A stretch of 64,000 bases of DNA from Cristatella mucedo (GCA_009760855.2 WPIO01000018.1:4123001-4187000), one strand, 5' to 3'. Positions 10,311 to 21,645 are shown, counted from the stretch's first letter. Program-made: numbers and translations. Notes: generated by a model not told the origin, from the letters alone.

Positions 10311-11890
10311 AGAGGTCATTCGATTTCTCGATCAGGAAGTAGCGCCATGGTCGACTGTAAATGGTGTGCCTTAGAAAGGAGCTCAGGTTTCGAGGGGAAC
10401 CGTAGCCCTTGGTGTGGTGGCCAACATCCTGACATGGGCAGCCTCTCATTTTCATTCAGAACCACCCTGGACTGGTACTGTCCATACAACCTTGTTCAAG
10501 CATTCGTCGGTTTTAGACCCAAAGAGGCCAAAAAGGATTGTTGTGATTAGCCGGCACAAAACCGCACGATCAACGTACAAGACTATGACTTTGGCAGCAC
10601 TAAGACCGAGATGTTGAGATCTACATGGCCTTAAAATCGCCTCTCACTGGTCTCAGAAGCTGACTATTGCCCAGTGACTCTCAACCCCAGCAGCTTGTTT
10701 GCAAAATATGGCTAGCCACAGCCACGTTTGTGGCCACCACTTGTATGTAAATAGCTCAATCCAAAAAAGGGTCACTGACTACAGAGAAAGTTCTAAGCTG
10801 CGGAGGGGGCAAAAACGCAGCAATCAACTCACGCGTGACCAGCAAGGCTTCCGATCCTACTACTGGTCACTTGTCACTACTACTCACTGCTACTGCTACT
10901 GGTGGACACAGTCAGTGCATATTTAATAGCCTCCGGAAATTAAGAGTATAAATTAGAGGAGAGCCGTTCAGGAGAGATGAGACACTGCTACTGCTGCTTT
11001 TGCTGGGCACAGTCAGAGCGTATTCAACATTGCTCGGAAATTAGAGCATACGACAATTACAAGCGAGCCACTCAAGGAGGACGAGCCGCTGCTACAGCTC
11101 CACTGCTGCGTTTTCCCGGCGCTTCTGGTTGGCTCGGCAATCGACGGGCTCCTTCTTCTTCTTCCACCTACGACCTTCAACCTACGCACGATGAAGGAGA
11201 AGCTTATGGTTGCCAAAACCTTGCCGCTGCCGACAAGTTTTGGCGCTATCAAGTGTAGCCTTCACGGTCGAGCCAGGCGATAGCCACGTGTTCGCCTGCT
11301 GGGTCGACGGCATTGCACGGCCCGAGCACCGTCTGCAGCCACCGATGGTCTCGCTTGACTGAGCCGATGCCTGATCGCTACCCACGATTGCTGCATAAGC
11401 GAGTACGTGTGCATTCTCGTGTTCGCAGCCTGGCTAGAAGCAAATGAACAGCATCGTCAGTGTACTCCAACCTTTCTCTTGAAAGCTGCTGCCCCTGCTC
11501 GCCCAGTAGAAGCTACTGGTTGCCTGAAATGCCTACCCTTTTATACTGATCGCTGAGCTCGCTCTATAGCGAACTTCCTCGTATGACTCCTGAGACTATA
11601 GAAATAATTTTTTCTGTGATAACGGCAACAATCTACCATTTATGAGGAACCCCTTATCACAGCAATCGACCTCTGGCATCCAATCATTCGGTTGCTCTAA
11701 CCGATGGCGAATAATTGGAAGACCCTGCATCTGGCGACCGCTCTGCCGGACAGAAAACATCCATCCACCAGGCTGCCGGGTCTCGCCGTGCCTTGCTGGG
11801 CCACCGACGCCTGGAATCGATGTAAAGTGGCCGCTGGCCACTGCAAACTAGCTCACTTGCTGCCAACGTGAGGGGGAGGCCGCTCGGTAC
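10311..11890. other. Intronic stretch without recognised features
   Basis: KY intron 3. A few frames of 60 to 90 codons are present but have repetitive or random composition. I see no TE domain. Confidence 0.4.
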
Positions 11891-12046
11891 CTGGTAGCCC
11901 AGTGGCAGTCCACGTGCTGCCACGAGCCTTCGATGTACACGACGTTCCAGCTGTGGTTCGGCGGCCTCTTGCCAAACTTATGTCCAGGTCGAAACTGCGT
12001 CCCCTTGGCGTATCCGACGACGGTGGCGCACGGTATGCCCGAGTGC
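11891..12046 (-). CDS. KY: KY-like gene, exon 3: His/Asp part of transglutaminase-like domain
   Basis: Acceptor CTTGCAG|GCAC and donor ACCAG|GTACCG bound 156 nt; the first base completes Met, the last two begin Arg. The peptide runs HSGIPCATVVGYAKG, then a basic loop, then NHSWNVVYIEGSWQHVDCHW. GIPC...GYAKG is the strand pair that follows the active-site helix in KY proteins. HSWN and HVDCHW carry the His and Asp of the usual Cys-His-Asp triad, both present here. With the cysteine apparently missing from exon 2, the fold looks intact but the nucleophile absent. The residues between the two halves (GHKFGKRPPN) are typical in length for the family. Confidence 0.88.
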
Positions 12047-13549
12047 CTGCAAGCACGATGAGACCAGCCACTAGGGAAAGCCAGGCGGCAACGGCAGGCG
12101 GCAGCGAGAAGTGTGGGTACACGAGTACCACAATGCAACAGCCACCGCCGCGGCGGCCCTCCGCAGCAGGAAACAGTAGAGAGCAGTCTCGGAACACTCG
12201 CTGACGACCGGCCATCGCTGCTGCAAGCTGGCGCGGCGGCCATGTCGGCTGCTCGGAAAGCCTGCATTCTCCCGTGCACCCGGGTAGCCCCATCCCTGAC
12301 CTACATCAATCCTGCGAGTGACCTTCACACCGAAAGAGCTCATTCGCCTGCTGGGAGTCACCAACTGGGCCTACTCGGCCACTTGATGAGCTGCCGCCGG
12401 CCGGCGAGCTAGAGCTGGGCGGCGCAGGGCGTCGAGACAGAACGAATTGCTGGCGCCCACATAACAGGCTTTGCATAAAACCTCGACGACTTGCAGCTAG
12501 CAAATCCTGTCCACCGCAGGTTAATTACATTCAGCTACCACACTGCTTACGACTCGAAACGATTACTACTGCCCCTGCTGCACTTAAGGTGACTCCCAGG
12601 ACCTGCTTATAGACGTGGGTTCCGGTAGAGGCAGCTTCAAGAGGACAGTACAGGGCATCCTGCAATAGGCAGGCTCGAGAATCAGCACTATCGCATACAG
12701 CAAACAGGTGCAACTGTACCATCAATGACGATGTGCAAACCAAAAAAGTGTCACGGTTAAGCTGCTACGAAATGCTGCATCACTCGCGAAACTAATGCAA
12801 CATTTGCATTTAATGTTAATTTTCGAGTGCTTTTTCTGAAATCTGCCAATAAAAGCCAATTAGCTCGGCCAGCCGCTGAAGTGGCTGAATAATTCAAACA
12901 GGTGGGCTCAAAGATGCAGCCGATTTCTGTGTTTTTCTTATCAGCAGCTAGCCTTGCTTGCACAAAGACGACTAGCTCTGCAAGTCGTCAGCAATGACTG
13001 ACTGGCGAAGACAGGTCAAGTTTTTCAGCCAGCCTGAAGTGGTCTTTTTCTGGCCATCCTCCTGCCTGGACAAAAGGCTAGGTAGGGCCTTTTCAGTCCG
13101 CTGCCTGCCTGCGGTTTCAGAGGCCCCGAGCAGTTCAACTCGCTCAGCCATTCACCAAAGATGCATTGTCTTCTTGGAGAACGCGTGACAGAAAGGCTTG
13201 TTTGGTCATCGAGTAGTGTGGGTGGGTGGCCGAAGCAGGCGGTACGTAGCAGCCGATGCAGTTGCCACATATAGACAAGGCAGAGCTTGCTAGCGACGGT
13301 ACAACGACAGCCACTTAGACTTCAATTGCACTAAGAACCTCCTCCAGCATCGTAACCGGTGGTGCTGTTGTTCTATAGGCGCGGTGTGTGCAGTCGCTAC
13401 ATTCAGATCTTATCTTGAGCGCTTGCAGAGCCACGAGGACTCGGTCACGTGTTATGCTAGACAACGCGATAAAGCGAACTTCGAGGCCAAGCGGATTTTC
13501 GTCGGTAGTCCGCTCTGCTGCATCTGTCAGACAAGTAATAATAGTAGCA
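12047..13549. other. Intronic stretch without recognised features
   Basis: 5' half of KY intron 2. Frames of up to about 100 codons overlap exon 3 and its flank and are shadows. No repeat family recognised. Confidence 0.4.
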
Positions 13550-14112
13550 ACAACAATAAGACATTTTATAGTGCTCTTAGAGGACTAAATCTCTTGCTGT
13601 GCCCTTTACAGATTCTGTACGTGAAGCATGTCAATTTTTTATGATAGCATGCACATTGTCAGCCCTCACAAGCATGCAAAGGACAGTTCATATGGACCCT
13701 ACAAATCACGGTGAAGAGCAGGTGCATTTCAGCTTCCTTTAAAAGTCGTCAAGTCATGGGGTGTCGCGACGTCATTCGGGAACGAGTGTCTGGCTTTGCA
13801 GCATGCAAACCCTAAATGTAGACCCTCCCGAGGGATTCCTAAAACCAAGTTATGTACTGTAGTTTAGGAATGTCCTCGCGTTGGTGGCATGGTTCCCAAA
13901 CAATTTTAGGCTGGTTCGTGGCACAGCTAAAATACTTGAGTGGGAGAGGGCAGTACGATGCCGAGGCTGATTGGGATGTATTTCGAATAGTGACAAAGCC
14001 TTGTAGATATGCTGCTTGATAGGAAGCCAGTGCAGGTCAATGAGAAGTGGTATTAAATGGTAACAGTGGCGTTCAAGAAAGACTAGCCAGGCTGCAGAGT
14101 TTGGCATCTACT
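13550..14112 (-). mobile_element. LINE family A copy, 5'-truncated, decayed
   Basis: Minus strand: NSAAWLVFLERHCYHLIPLL, then DLHWLPIKQHI, a partly deleted SLAPAYL region, VPRTSLKLFGNHA, and a tail with GGGCACAGCAAGAGATTTAG near 13590 and ATT-type repeats near 13545. Confidence 0.7.
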
Positions 14113-14149
14113 GTGAGTGCCTTATTGCTCAGGCAAAAAGACAATATTA

Positions 14150-14665
14150 CTATATTGTATATAGCACCATCAGAGAACTCAATCTCTTTCTAGGTACTTT
14201 ACATTTCCTGCAAAGGAAGCATGATCAAATGATTAGTGGTAGGCATGCTCAATGACAACAAGCGTAACATGAATTGAGATTACAGGCACAGGGTCAGCTT
14301 GCAAATATGGTTAGTGGCAGCATTCACAGTGTCAGCACTCATAAGTACTCAAAGAACAAATCACATGTACCTACTAAATGCTGTGATAAATAGATGCGTC
14401 TAGAACTTTTTAAATGTGGTCAAGTCAGGGATGTCATGATGCAAGTTGGGTGTGAGTTCTAGGCTTTTGATCATAGGATCATACGAACTTAAGGCAAGGT
14501 CTCCAAGGGATTTGAGGTGAGTTACAGAAGTCGAGATGGGATATCACAAATGCATATGCTAATTTAGGTGTGGTATTCCTATCTAAACAAGCCCGGATTT
14601 TAGCAATGTTATGTAGCTGAAAGTAGGCAGACTTGACCGTGGAGCTGATGTGGTCGTCTAATGAA
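14150..14665 (-). mobile_element. LINE family A copy with internal deletion
   Basis: Minus strand: FSLDDHISSTVKSAYFQLHN then IAKIRACLD and VISHLDFCN (14665-14530), then a jump to the SLGDLALSSYD-like C-terminal part and the 3' tail GTAAAGTACCTAGAAAGAGA at 14210-14165. The central NSAARL...SLAPAYL section is missing. Confidence 0.75.
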
Positions 14666-14694
14666 AATACCTGCAAGTAAAGGTTTCAAAGGTA

Positions 14695-14865
14695 AGCTGA
14701 TTTAACAGCCTCATTTTATATGGTGGCAGAAGAGCTTTCACGGCTATCCCCACCGCTTGCAGTAGTCCAATAAAGGATTGACCACTGCATGACTCGAACC
14801 CACGATCCGGATAGTGAAGAGCAAGTACGTTGCCCCTGGGCTAAGACCCAGGGGCAGTGAGTTAC
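14695..14865 (-). mobile_element. tRNA-derived SINE (family T)
   Basis: Minus strand: TGGGTCTTAGCCCAGGGGCA (A box TTAGCCCAGGGG), GATCGTGGGTTCGAGTCATG (B box), CAATCCTTTATTGGACTACT, GCAAGCGGTGGGGATAGCCG, GAAAGCTCTTCTGCCACCAT and the terminal GAGGCTGTTAAATCAGCTTA. Confidence 0.78.
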
Positions 14866-15239
14866 TGAAGCAGATTGGTCTCTACTTACTGGATTATTAT
14901 TATTATTGTTATCATGACATCCTCTTCTCAAGTCTTCGTGCCTGAGCAATAGCAAGCTTGCAGATGATGCTAAACACAGCAGCTATGCTTACCTGGGTAA
15001 ACTATAAGCAGCGTCACAGCTACTAAATTACACCCCTTCTCTCTGACTTGCACAAACTTGCTTCCCATCGAGCAGGACTTCGACTAAAAGGAACTGACAC
15101 GTGCTAGTGGGCCTTTCATTGTTTACCGCCCATTAACCAATCACAGATATTTAACTCAGGTGCCACCCAGTCCACGGATGCTGCAGTGCCTCTAAACCAA
15201 CTGGAATACCTTAGAGACCGTGCCTGTCACAGGGAGACC

Positions 15240-16371
15240 GATCCTCAGTATAGTCATACATCACTCTATACTCCACCTCTGGGGAAAGTGATCTAGGACC
15301 ATGGAATAGGATATCACTTTTATGCCGACGATACTCAGCTGTATTTGTCATTCGAACCGTCGGAATCTGCTGCAGCAACTGAGAAACTGAATGCTTGCCT
15401 TGCCGACATTCGATCCTGGATGTCGGAAAACTTCTTGAAATTAAATGAAGACAAAACCAAACTGCTGCTCATAAGACACCCTAAACATGTGGCTAGATTA
15501 AAAGACTTTGCTCTTCTAATAGGTGATGCTATTGTGCGACCATCACCACGTGCTCGAAATTTAGGTGTCGTTTTCGACAGCTGCCTCAATTTTAAAAGCT
15601 TCATTCAGAAGACTGCTTCCACAGCTAGCCATCACATCCGATCCCTATCCAAGATTAGGAGCTGTTTTCCACAGTGTCTTGTAAAAAACTTAACTAGCTC
15701 ATTAGTTCTGTCTCGGCTTGATTATTGTAATTCCCTTTTGGCTGGGCCACCAAACAAAGCAACTAGGCCACTGCAGCTGGCTATGAATATGGCTGCAAGG
15801 CTAATTTTCAAGTCCCATAGGTTTGAGCACGTGTCTCCTTGGCTGAAAGAGCTAGGACGGATGCCGATTGAGCAACGAATACAGAGCAAAGTTCTTAGGT
15901 TGACCCGCAAGGCCCACCACGGCTTGGCTCCTTCGTACCTAGCTGAACTGCTGCACCAGTTTCAGCCTGTTTGCGCCCTCAGGTCCTGTGTGGACAATAT
16001 ATTAGCTGTTCCATTTCTCCACTTAAAGACCGTTGGCGACAGAAGCTTTAGCTCTTCGGGTCCTAGACTGCGGAGCTTGCTTCCACAATGCTTACACAAC
16101 GACAACTACACTCCTGGTGCCGACTATGGCTCATCCTTTTCAGCGATCCTGAGCTGCTACTTCCAAGCTACTCACTACCTCAACTGCTCTCCTGACTCTG
16201 CTATGCTTCCCACTTTCTCTTTGTTGCATGAGACGAAGTCTGTTGGCTACCGAATGCATACCGAAAGCCGCTTAGGCTATGAGTGCGCTATACAAAACTC
16301 TCCTGCCTAACACCCACATAGTCTTTATGACTTTTTGGAGTTACAGAAGGAGATACATTACATTACATTAC
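15240..16371 (+). mobile_element. LINE family B copy, 5'-truncated, long open frame
   Basis: The frame is open for 321 codons at 15345-16310, with FYADDTQLYLSF (RT catalytic box) just upstream near 15330. It includes SWMSENFLKLNEDKTKLLLI, LGVVFDSCLNFKSFIQ, SRLDYCNSLLAGPP, AMNMAARLIFKSHRF and GLAPSYLAELLHQF. The 3' end is AGTTACAGAAGGAGATACAT plus three TTACA units at 16371. It lies in KY intron 2, antisense to that gene. This copy and the one at 1283-2340 are close in sequence. Confidence 0.85.
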
Positions 16372-16381
16372 TTGATTTTAG

Positions 16382-16545
16382 GAGTCCAGCTGAAGGATCT
16401 GTCCATTATTGAGGTCGCAAAAGTTAGCACACCAGATAAAATTGCAGAGAATTTGAAAAGCATTGGAAAAACTGGCCAGCAGGTTGATTTTGTCTTAACC
16501 TTACCAAGAGGACAGCATGTACCAGTAGCACCTATGGGGGTGTGA
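16382..16545 (+). pseudogene. Unrecognised coding-like segment (possible exon or retro-fragment)
   Basis: Directly after the TTACA tail of a LINE-B copy, an acceptor-like TTGATTTTAG is followed by 54 open codons ending in TGA. The peptide reads VQLKDLSIIEVAKVSTPDKI, then AENLKSIGKTGQQVDFVLTL, PRGQHVPVAPMGV and stop. Its balanced composition and charged/hydrophobic alternation look like a real protein, unlike the repeats around it. It lies on the strand opposite the KY gene, inside that gene's intron. I do not recognise the family. It could be the last exon of a nested gene, or a captured or decayed gene piece. Poly-C follows the stop, with no poly-A. Confidence 0.35.
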
Positions 16546-17036
16546 ATGTCCCCCCCCCCCATTTCCCACTACCACCCCCATACAGTGGTCGATCCTACAC
16601 CACTGTATGTACTTGGGCTACTGCAAGAAGATTCGGTTAGATCAAGCAGCCTATCAAAACGCCACCGCAGAGAGCTCTGATAGCCAGGTAAGGCAAAAAA
16701 TAGCATAGCAACCACGAAGCAGTGTCTGCTCACGGCACCCTCTAGACCATTTGTGACAGGCTGAGGCCATAATCGGTCGTACAAGTAATCACTGGACCAA
16801 ACCAAGATATGTCGTAGACCGACACTGCTAGAGGCTCGAGAAATTGCAGTATCACCAAACGGAATACATGAGCGGGCTGGAACCCAGGCAAGTGCAATAC
16901 TTATCAAAGCTCAGCAAGCCGTGCTGTAGTTGGGCAACGTCGAACCACAGGCAGCTCAGTGAGTGAATTAGGGTGGTTAGCCGCTTAGGGGGCTTGCATT
17001 ACACGTCAGCAGCTGCAGCAGCCGTGGTCGCCTTAC
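16546..17036. other. Intronic stretch without recognised features
   Basis: KY intron 2 next to exon 2. A poly-C run at 16550-16560 begins it; nothing else recognised. Confidence 0.4.
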
Positions 17037-17177
17037 ATGCAGAGCAGCTCAAAGATGCTTCCATACGTCGACTTCTGCCTCTTGAATCCGAGAAGGACCT
17101 CTTCCTGTGGTCCTAGACATTCGTTGGAGAACTGAATACCAAACATATCCTTGGCCGTCATCCAGCGAAAGATCACC
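17037..17177 (-). CDS. KY: KY-like gene, exon 2: core of transglutaminase-like domain
   Basis: Acceptor TTCCAG|GG and donor GCAT|GTAAGG bound 141 nt. The peptide starts VIFRWMTAKDMFGIQFSNEC and ends KSTYGSIFELLC; two bases carry over to give Met with exon 3. RWMTAKD corresponds to the RWIt motif of KY and transglutaminase-like proteases, and YGSIFELLC to the YaxLFxxLC helix that carries the catalytic cysteine a few residues earlier in active members. Aligning on the shared Phe and LeuCys, the position of the nucleophile is held by Lys or Ser (QKSTYGS) and not by Cys. The domain may therefore be a pseudo-peptidase. The alignment was done by eye, so the exact catalytic column could shift by a residue, but there is no Cys in the preceding dozen residues. 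Confidence 0.85.
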
Positions 17178-17479
17178 CTGGAATCGAATCAGCAAGCTGC
17201 TAGTGCAAAGACGAGTAGCTAATCTTAAGTGAGCACTAAGATCCTAGGTAAGGCTAAACAGTTAGCAATTATAGCTGATAAAAGAGGGTTCATTTGTGGC
17301 TCCTCGGCATGCACTGAGCATGCTACAGCAACTTCGACGTGCAGCAGCTACTGCGTGAACACAAATGACAAGCAGTCAGTCAGGTCAACATCTAGCCACT
17401 ACATACAGGTGAAGAACTCGCAACACAAGACAAGCAGGAACTGCAAGTGTCCTTGAGCAACTCCAATAGTAATAATACT

Positions 17480-17625
17480 AATACTATATACATTCTATAT
17501 AGCACCCTCAGAAAACTCAATCTCTTTCTAGGCACTTTATATTTGCTGCAAAGGAAGCACGATCGATTGGTTTGTGATAGCATGCTCAATGACAACAAGC
17601 ATAGCCATCATCTTGCCAGAGCATC
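17480..17625 (-). mobile_element. LINE family A 3' tail fragment
   Basis: Minus strand: GCTATCACAAACCAATCGATC, TTTGCAGCAAATATAAAGTG then CCTAGAAAGAGATTGAGTTT and GAGGGTGCTATATAG, ending in TAGTATTATTACTATT near 17465. Confidence 0.7.
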
Positions 17626-17869
17626 ACTGGCAGTACATTGCAATGGTCTAGGGCCTTTCTGACTGGGAGACTCTGAGATAACTAGTCCCAACAGGAAACA
17701 GTCATATCTATGAACAGGCAGCAGCCATCCAAAGAGCCTGTAAAGTATGAGGAATGTGTGATTGGTCAACTTCTTTTCCGAATTTAAGCTCTCTCTCTCT
17801 CCCCCTCTCTCTCACTTGCACATGCATATTCAATCGTCAAGGATAACGTTGGCTTTCTTTTTTATGAAG

Positions 17870-18260
17870 CTGACCCATAGCCATTGCACATTGGGATCGG
17901 CCATCACTTCTATGCTGGCCCTTCTGTACTTGACATTAAAACCTTGGAAATGTGCTGTAATGACTGAAGAACTGAGCGCTTGCCTAGCAGACATTCGATC
18001 ACGTATGTTGCCAGTTTTCTTCGACTAAGCGATGATACAACCGAACTTCTGTTCATAGAGGACGCCCAAAGCATGCAGCTGGACTGGGATACATTGCTCA
18101 TCTAATTATTGATGTTGTAGTGCTACCGTCCTCATGCACTTGAAATTCAGGTGTCCAATTGATAACTTCCCAAAGTTTGAAAACTAAACGAATAAGAGTG
18201 CCTCCACAGCTAGCCATCACGTCCACTCCGTCTAAGATAAAAGACTGTCTACTGCACTGG
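17870..18260 (+). mobile_element. LINE family B fragment, heavily decayed
   Basis: Traces of a GIGHHFYA box near 17895, then ELSACLADIRSRML, a DDTTELLFIE-like stretch, and CCACAGCTAGCCATCACGTC near 18205, in the order of the 15240 copy. Many indels. Confidence 0.6.
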
Positions 18261-18357
18261 CTTGATGCACATGGCTTGCGACATTTACAAATTGCTAAAA
18301 ATGCACCTGCTCCTCACAGAATTTCCAGGGTCGTATGAAGTTTCTTTTGTAAGCCTA

Positions 18358-18655
18358 TTAGGGCTGTACCGAATAGTTGTCAAGCGACAACTGTTTCTGC
18401 ATATGCAGCTGCTACAGAGAATATGCTGAAGTACATGAAGCTGATTCATTAACTTACTATTTGTGTAAGACTGGCAAAACATGCAAAAGTACTTGCAGTT
18501 ACCTGTTTACTTTTAATTTATGTATTAGATTTAATGAACTGCAACTTGCACTTACATTTTAAATTTTGGATATTATCGGTAAACCTGTTCGGTGCACTAT
18601 TCGTATTCGGCCGAGTACTTGGTCAGTTATTCCTATTCGGCCGAATAGTGGAAAT
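18358..18655. mobile_element. Possible non-autonomous hAT fragment
   Basis: Starts TTAGGGCTGTACCGAATAG, which resembles a hAT terminus. At 18604-18617 and 18634-18647 stand TATTCGGCCGAGTA and TATTCGGCCGAATA, the latter a perfect 14-bp palindrome. No matching terminal repeat was found on the right, so the end is uncertain. Confidence 0.35.
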
Positions 18656-18730
18656 CAGCTGTTTGCTAGGCTGGCTGCTTTACCGGCTGGTTGTATCAGC
18701 TTTGCAGGCAACAACTGAACAGATCGGGTG

Positions 18731-19190
18731 ATGTAATGTAATGTAATGTATCTCCGTCTGTAACTCCACAAAGTCATAAAGACTATCGTGGGTGTTACGC
18801 AGGAGAGTTCTGTATAGCGCACTCACAGCCTAGGAGGCTTTCGGTACGCATTCGGTAGCCAACAGACAACAAAGAGAAAGTGGGAAGCATAGCAGAGCCA
18901 GGAAAGCAGTTGAGGTAGTGAGTAGCATAGAAGTAGCAGCTCAGGACCGCTGAAAAAGATGTGCCATAGTCGGCAGTAGGAGAGTAGTTGTCGTTGCGTA
19001 AGAATTGTGGAAGCGAGTTCCACAGTCTAGGACCTGCAGAGCTAAAGCTTCTGTCGCCAACTGTCATTAAGCGGAGGAATGGGACAGCTAATTTATTGTC
19101 CACACAGGACCTCAGGGCACGAACAGGCTGAAACTGATGTAACAGTTCAGCTAGGTACGAAGGAGCCAAGCCGTGGCCTTGGCCTTGTGG
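18731..19190 (-). mobile_element. LINE family B 3' fragment
   Basis: Minus strand: GLAPSYLAELLHQFQPVRAL, RSCVDNKLAVPFLRL, DRSFSSAGPRLWNSLPQF and SxVLSCYFYATHYLNCFPGS, then the UTR and the GAGATACATTACATTACATT tail with three TTACA units at 18731. Truncated at about 19190. Confidence 0.85.
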
Positions 19191-19754
19191 GTGATCAAAG
19201 CAGGGATATGCTTCTTCCATTTTCATTAAAGGGGTCGGCTGATATGCTACCTTTAACCACAGTTCACACAGCACCTGAATGGCTGGGCATCATCCAATAA
19301 CAATTTATGGACATATGGATCCGACTACCGTGTTGCAGCATAAACCTTTGTGAGAGCCCATACGACTAGCCCCTCATAATCAAAATTTGACGCCAAAGAG
19401 GCATCTGCACCAAGCAAGGCTCTGTGCAATCGCCATTATGAATGCTGAGATTGGCCTACCCTTGGCACCTCAGTCATCGGACAGTAGGCTGAAGTCCTGC
19501 GCCCAATTCGATGCTGGGTTGCCAAGCAAGCAGTGAGTACCGGCACAATTTTTACCGTGGTCCCAACAACTGGGTCACCCTCATCTGACGATGGCAGCAG
19601 TATACTTTGTGACTAGGAATACATACGTGTCTGCCCAGGCATAAATGAAAGTCGGCAGCTGGGCTTCGGTAGGTAGTGCCACTAGAGCAAGGAGTTTCGT
19701 CGCGAAAGCAACAACCTATGTGCTTCAGCTAGGTCATCAACATGGCAATAACAT
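19191..19754. other. Intronic stretch without recognised features
   Basis: KY intron 1. No frame or repeat recognised. Confidence 0.4.
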
Positions 19755-19860
19755 TAATAATAATAATGCACTTGATAAAGTGCCATCAAAGAGGTCAATC
19801 TCTTTGTAGGCGCTTTACATTTGCTGCAAAGGAATTGTGTTGAATCGCTCCTAGAACTAC
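19755..19860 (-). mobile_element. LINE family A 3' tail fragment
   Basis: Minus strand: TTTGCAGCAAATGTAAAGCG, CCTACAAAGAGATTGACCTC, TTTGATGGCACTTTATCAAG, then TGCATTATTATTATTAATG. Confidence 0.78.
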
Positions 19861-20407
19861 TGTTTAACAAAGGCTTGATAAGCTGACACTGTGTCAAAGT
19901 CAAGATCTTTAGGATTGACAGTCGCAAATACCTGTCGCGAAAAGCAGCTGCTCGACGTGGCTTCGATCGAGGCCTTTGAAAACCCAGCCATACACTCAGC
20001 TGGAGAGAGAGGGACAGAGAGAGAGAGAGTGGTGAGACCGGACAAACAGGTTGACGACGACGACAGCGATGAGAGCAAGAGGGCGCGACCCATAGTACCA
20101 AGGGTATGGCATCGAACCCAGGTGCCAGCCCTCTGACTCGTCAGTCTGTTCGCTTCCTGTGGGCAGGACTCCGACTCTGCTTCCTAACCGGAAGAGCCAA
20201 TCGACTTGCTGCCACACACTGCACGGTCGTGCTCGCTTCCAGAGTTATTGGGGGTCGGCTCAAAACTAAGCATGGGTGGCCGGCCAAGCACCGCAGCCGC
20301 CTAGCTCCTCGGGTATATAATGCATCGACAGCTTCTGGAAACTTCGATCCTCGACTCTCACGGCGTTGGCCAACCTCTAGACTCCAGCAGCAACAGGTGG
20401 TTGCCAT

Positions 20408-20459
20408 TTCTCTCTCTCCCTCCCCCTCCCTCCCTCCCTCCCTCCCTCCCTCCCTCCCT

Positions 20460-20527
<68 letters not shown>
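20408..20527. repeat. CCCT then CT microsatellite
   Basis: About 12 CCCT units (20420-20467) run into about 30 CT units. The minus strand is (GGGA)n, a run of G-triplets able to form a G-quadruplex. Confidence 0.95.
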
Positions 20528-20529
<2 letters not shown>

Positions 20530-21179
20530 CGGCATTTATAGCTATTTGTGGAACATCTTGCCAGTAGCTCACAGATGGGCAGGCAACCTACCCTAGCAAT
20601 GCTAAATGCTGATCTTAAACATCCGACTAAATTATTCTCGTGCCTGAACGCTAGATAGCAGCAAAAGAGCTGCCCACTGCATGAATGCAAGATGCATTTC
20701 ATTCAGGGCGTGAGATGCTGCTCGAGCACCGGCCGTCGCTAGAGCCATTGCATGGCACTAGTGCCATCGACTTTGCGCTGGCATTCGTCTGCTTTATTCT
20801 GTGGTAGACATGCTCGGCGGAGGAGCGCGCCCTGGCAGCCCACTCACGTAGTGGTAATATAGCTGGAATGGTTTTACAGCGATAGTTTGAGGTGTGGGAA
20901 ACCAGCACAGGCCTCTGTTTCTTGTTCCTTTCAATAGAGAATATAAAGAGCGATCGCCGCAATTTAACTACTAGTACCAACGAGTGGTATCATTCAGCGT
21001 TTTGCTTAACGCAAGCCTTCGCTCACTAGCTGTCATAAAGCAGCGGACCCTGCAGTCATGCCTATCATATAGATGACAGTTGAATAAGTTTCATGGCAGA
21101 TGAAATTCAAGTTATGTTTATCAAATGCAGCTAATGGGTTGGCTGAGAGAAAGATTAGGCATACGTTCGTGACTACCTT
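20528..21179. other. Intronic stretch without recognised features
   Basis: KY intron 1; nothing recognised. Confidence 0.4.
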
Positions 21180-21645
21180 TCAGCTACAATGAAATTTTTC
21201 AAATTCGGCGATGGTTTTTGGAGCTGCATTGCTGAAAAAGGTGTTGGAGTTCTGCATCAGGTCAAATGTATAATAAACCAAAACGTGTTAATTCAGATAG
21301 TCTAAGAAATTGGACGACAGAGCATGAAAACTGGGCTTGGAGACTGGTACATTTAGCAGCAAGATAATGGCCCTAGGCATGCTGTCAGGTCAGTGAAGCA
21401 CTTTTTGACGAATCTGATGTGGTGCTGGAGCAGTGGCCTGCCAGTCACCGGATCTCTAGCCCATGGAACATTTATGGGACGACGTCAGCTGATTCCTGAA
21501 AAAGGTACTTGACATGCATCAGAAGCTAACCTTTCCAGTAAATTTCAGGAAATGCGGAATGATATAACTGAGGAGACAACATAGAAGCGTGCGGCCTCTA
21601 TACCTGAACGTGTAAGGGAGTTCATAAAGAATCGAGCTGGGTGAT
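21180..21645 (+). mobile_element. Tc1-like transposase relict
   Basis: A decayed Tc1/mariner-superfamily transposase. DGFWSCIAEKGVG near 21210 fits the VMVWGC region; QDNGPRHAVRSVKHFL at 21360 contains the second catalytic Asp (QQDNxPxH); QSPDL-stop-PMEHLWDDV at 21442-21486 is the third catalytic region with Glu, broken by TAG at 21457. The C-terminus IPERVREFIKNRAG and a TGA lie at 21599-21643. Frameshifts near 21300-21345 and 21415-21445. No inverted terminal repeats were found. Confidence 0.82.
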
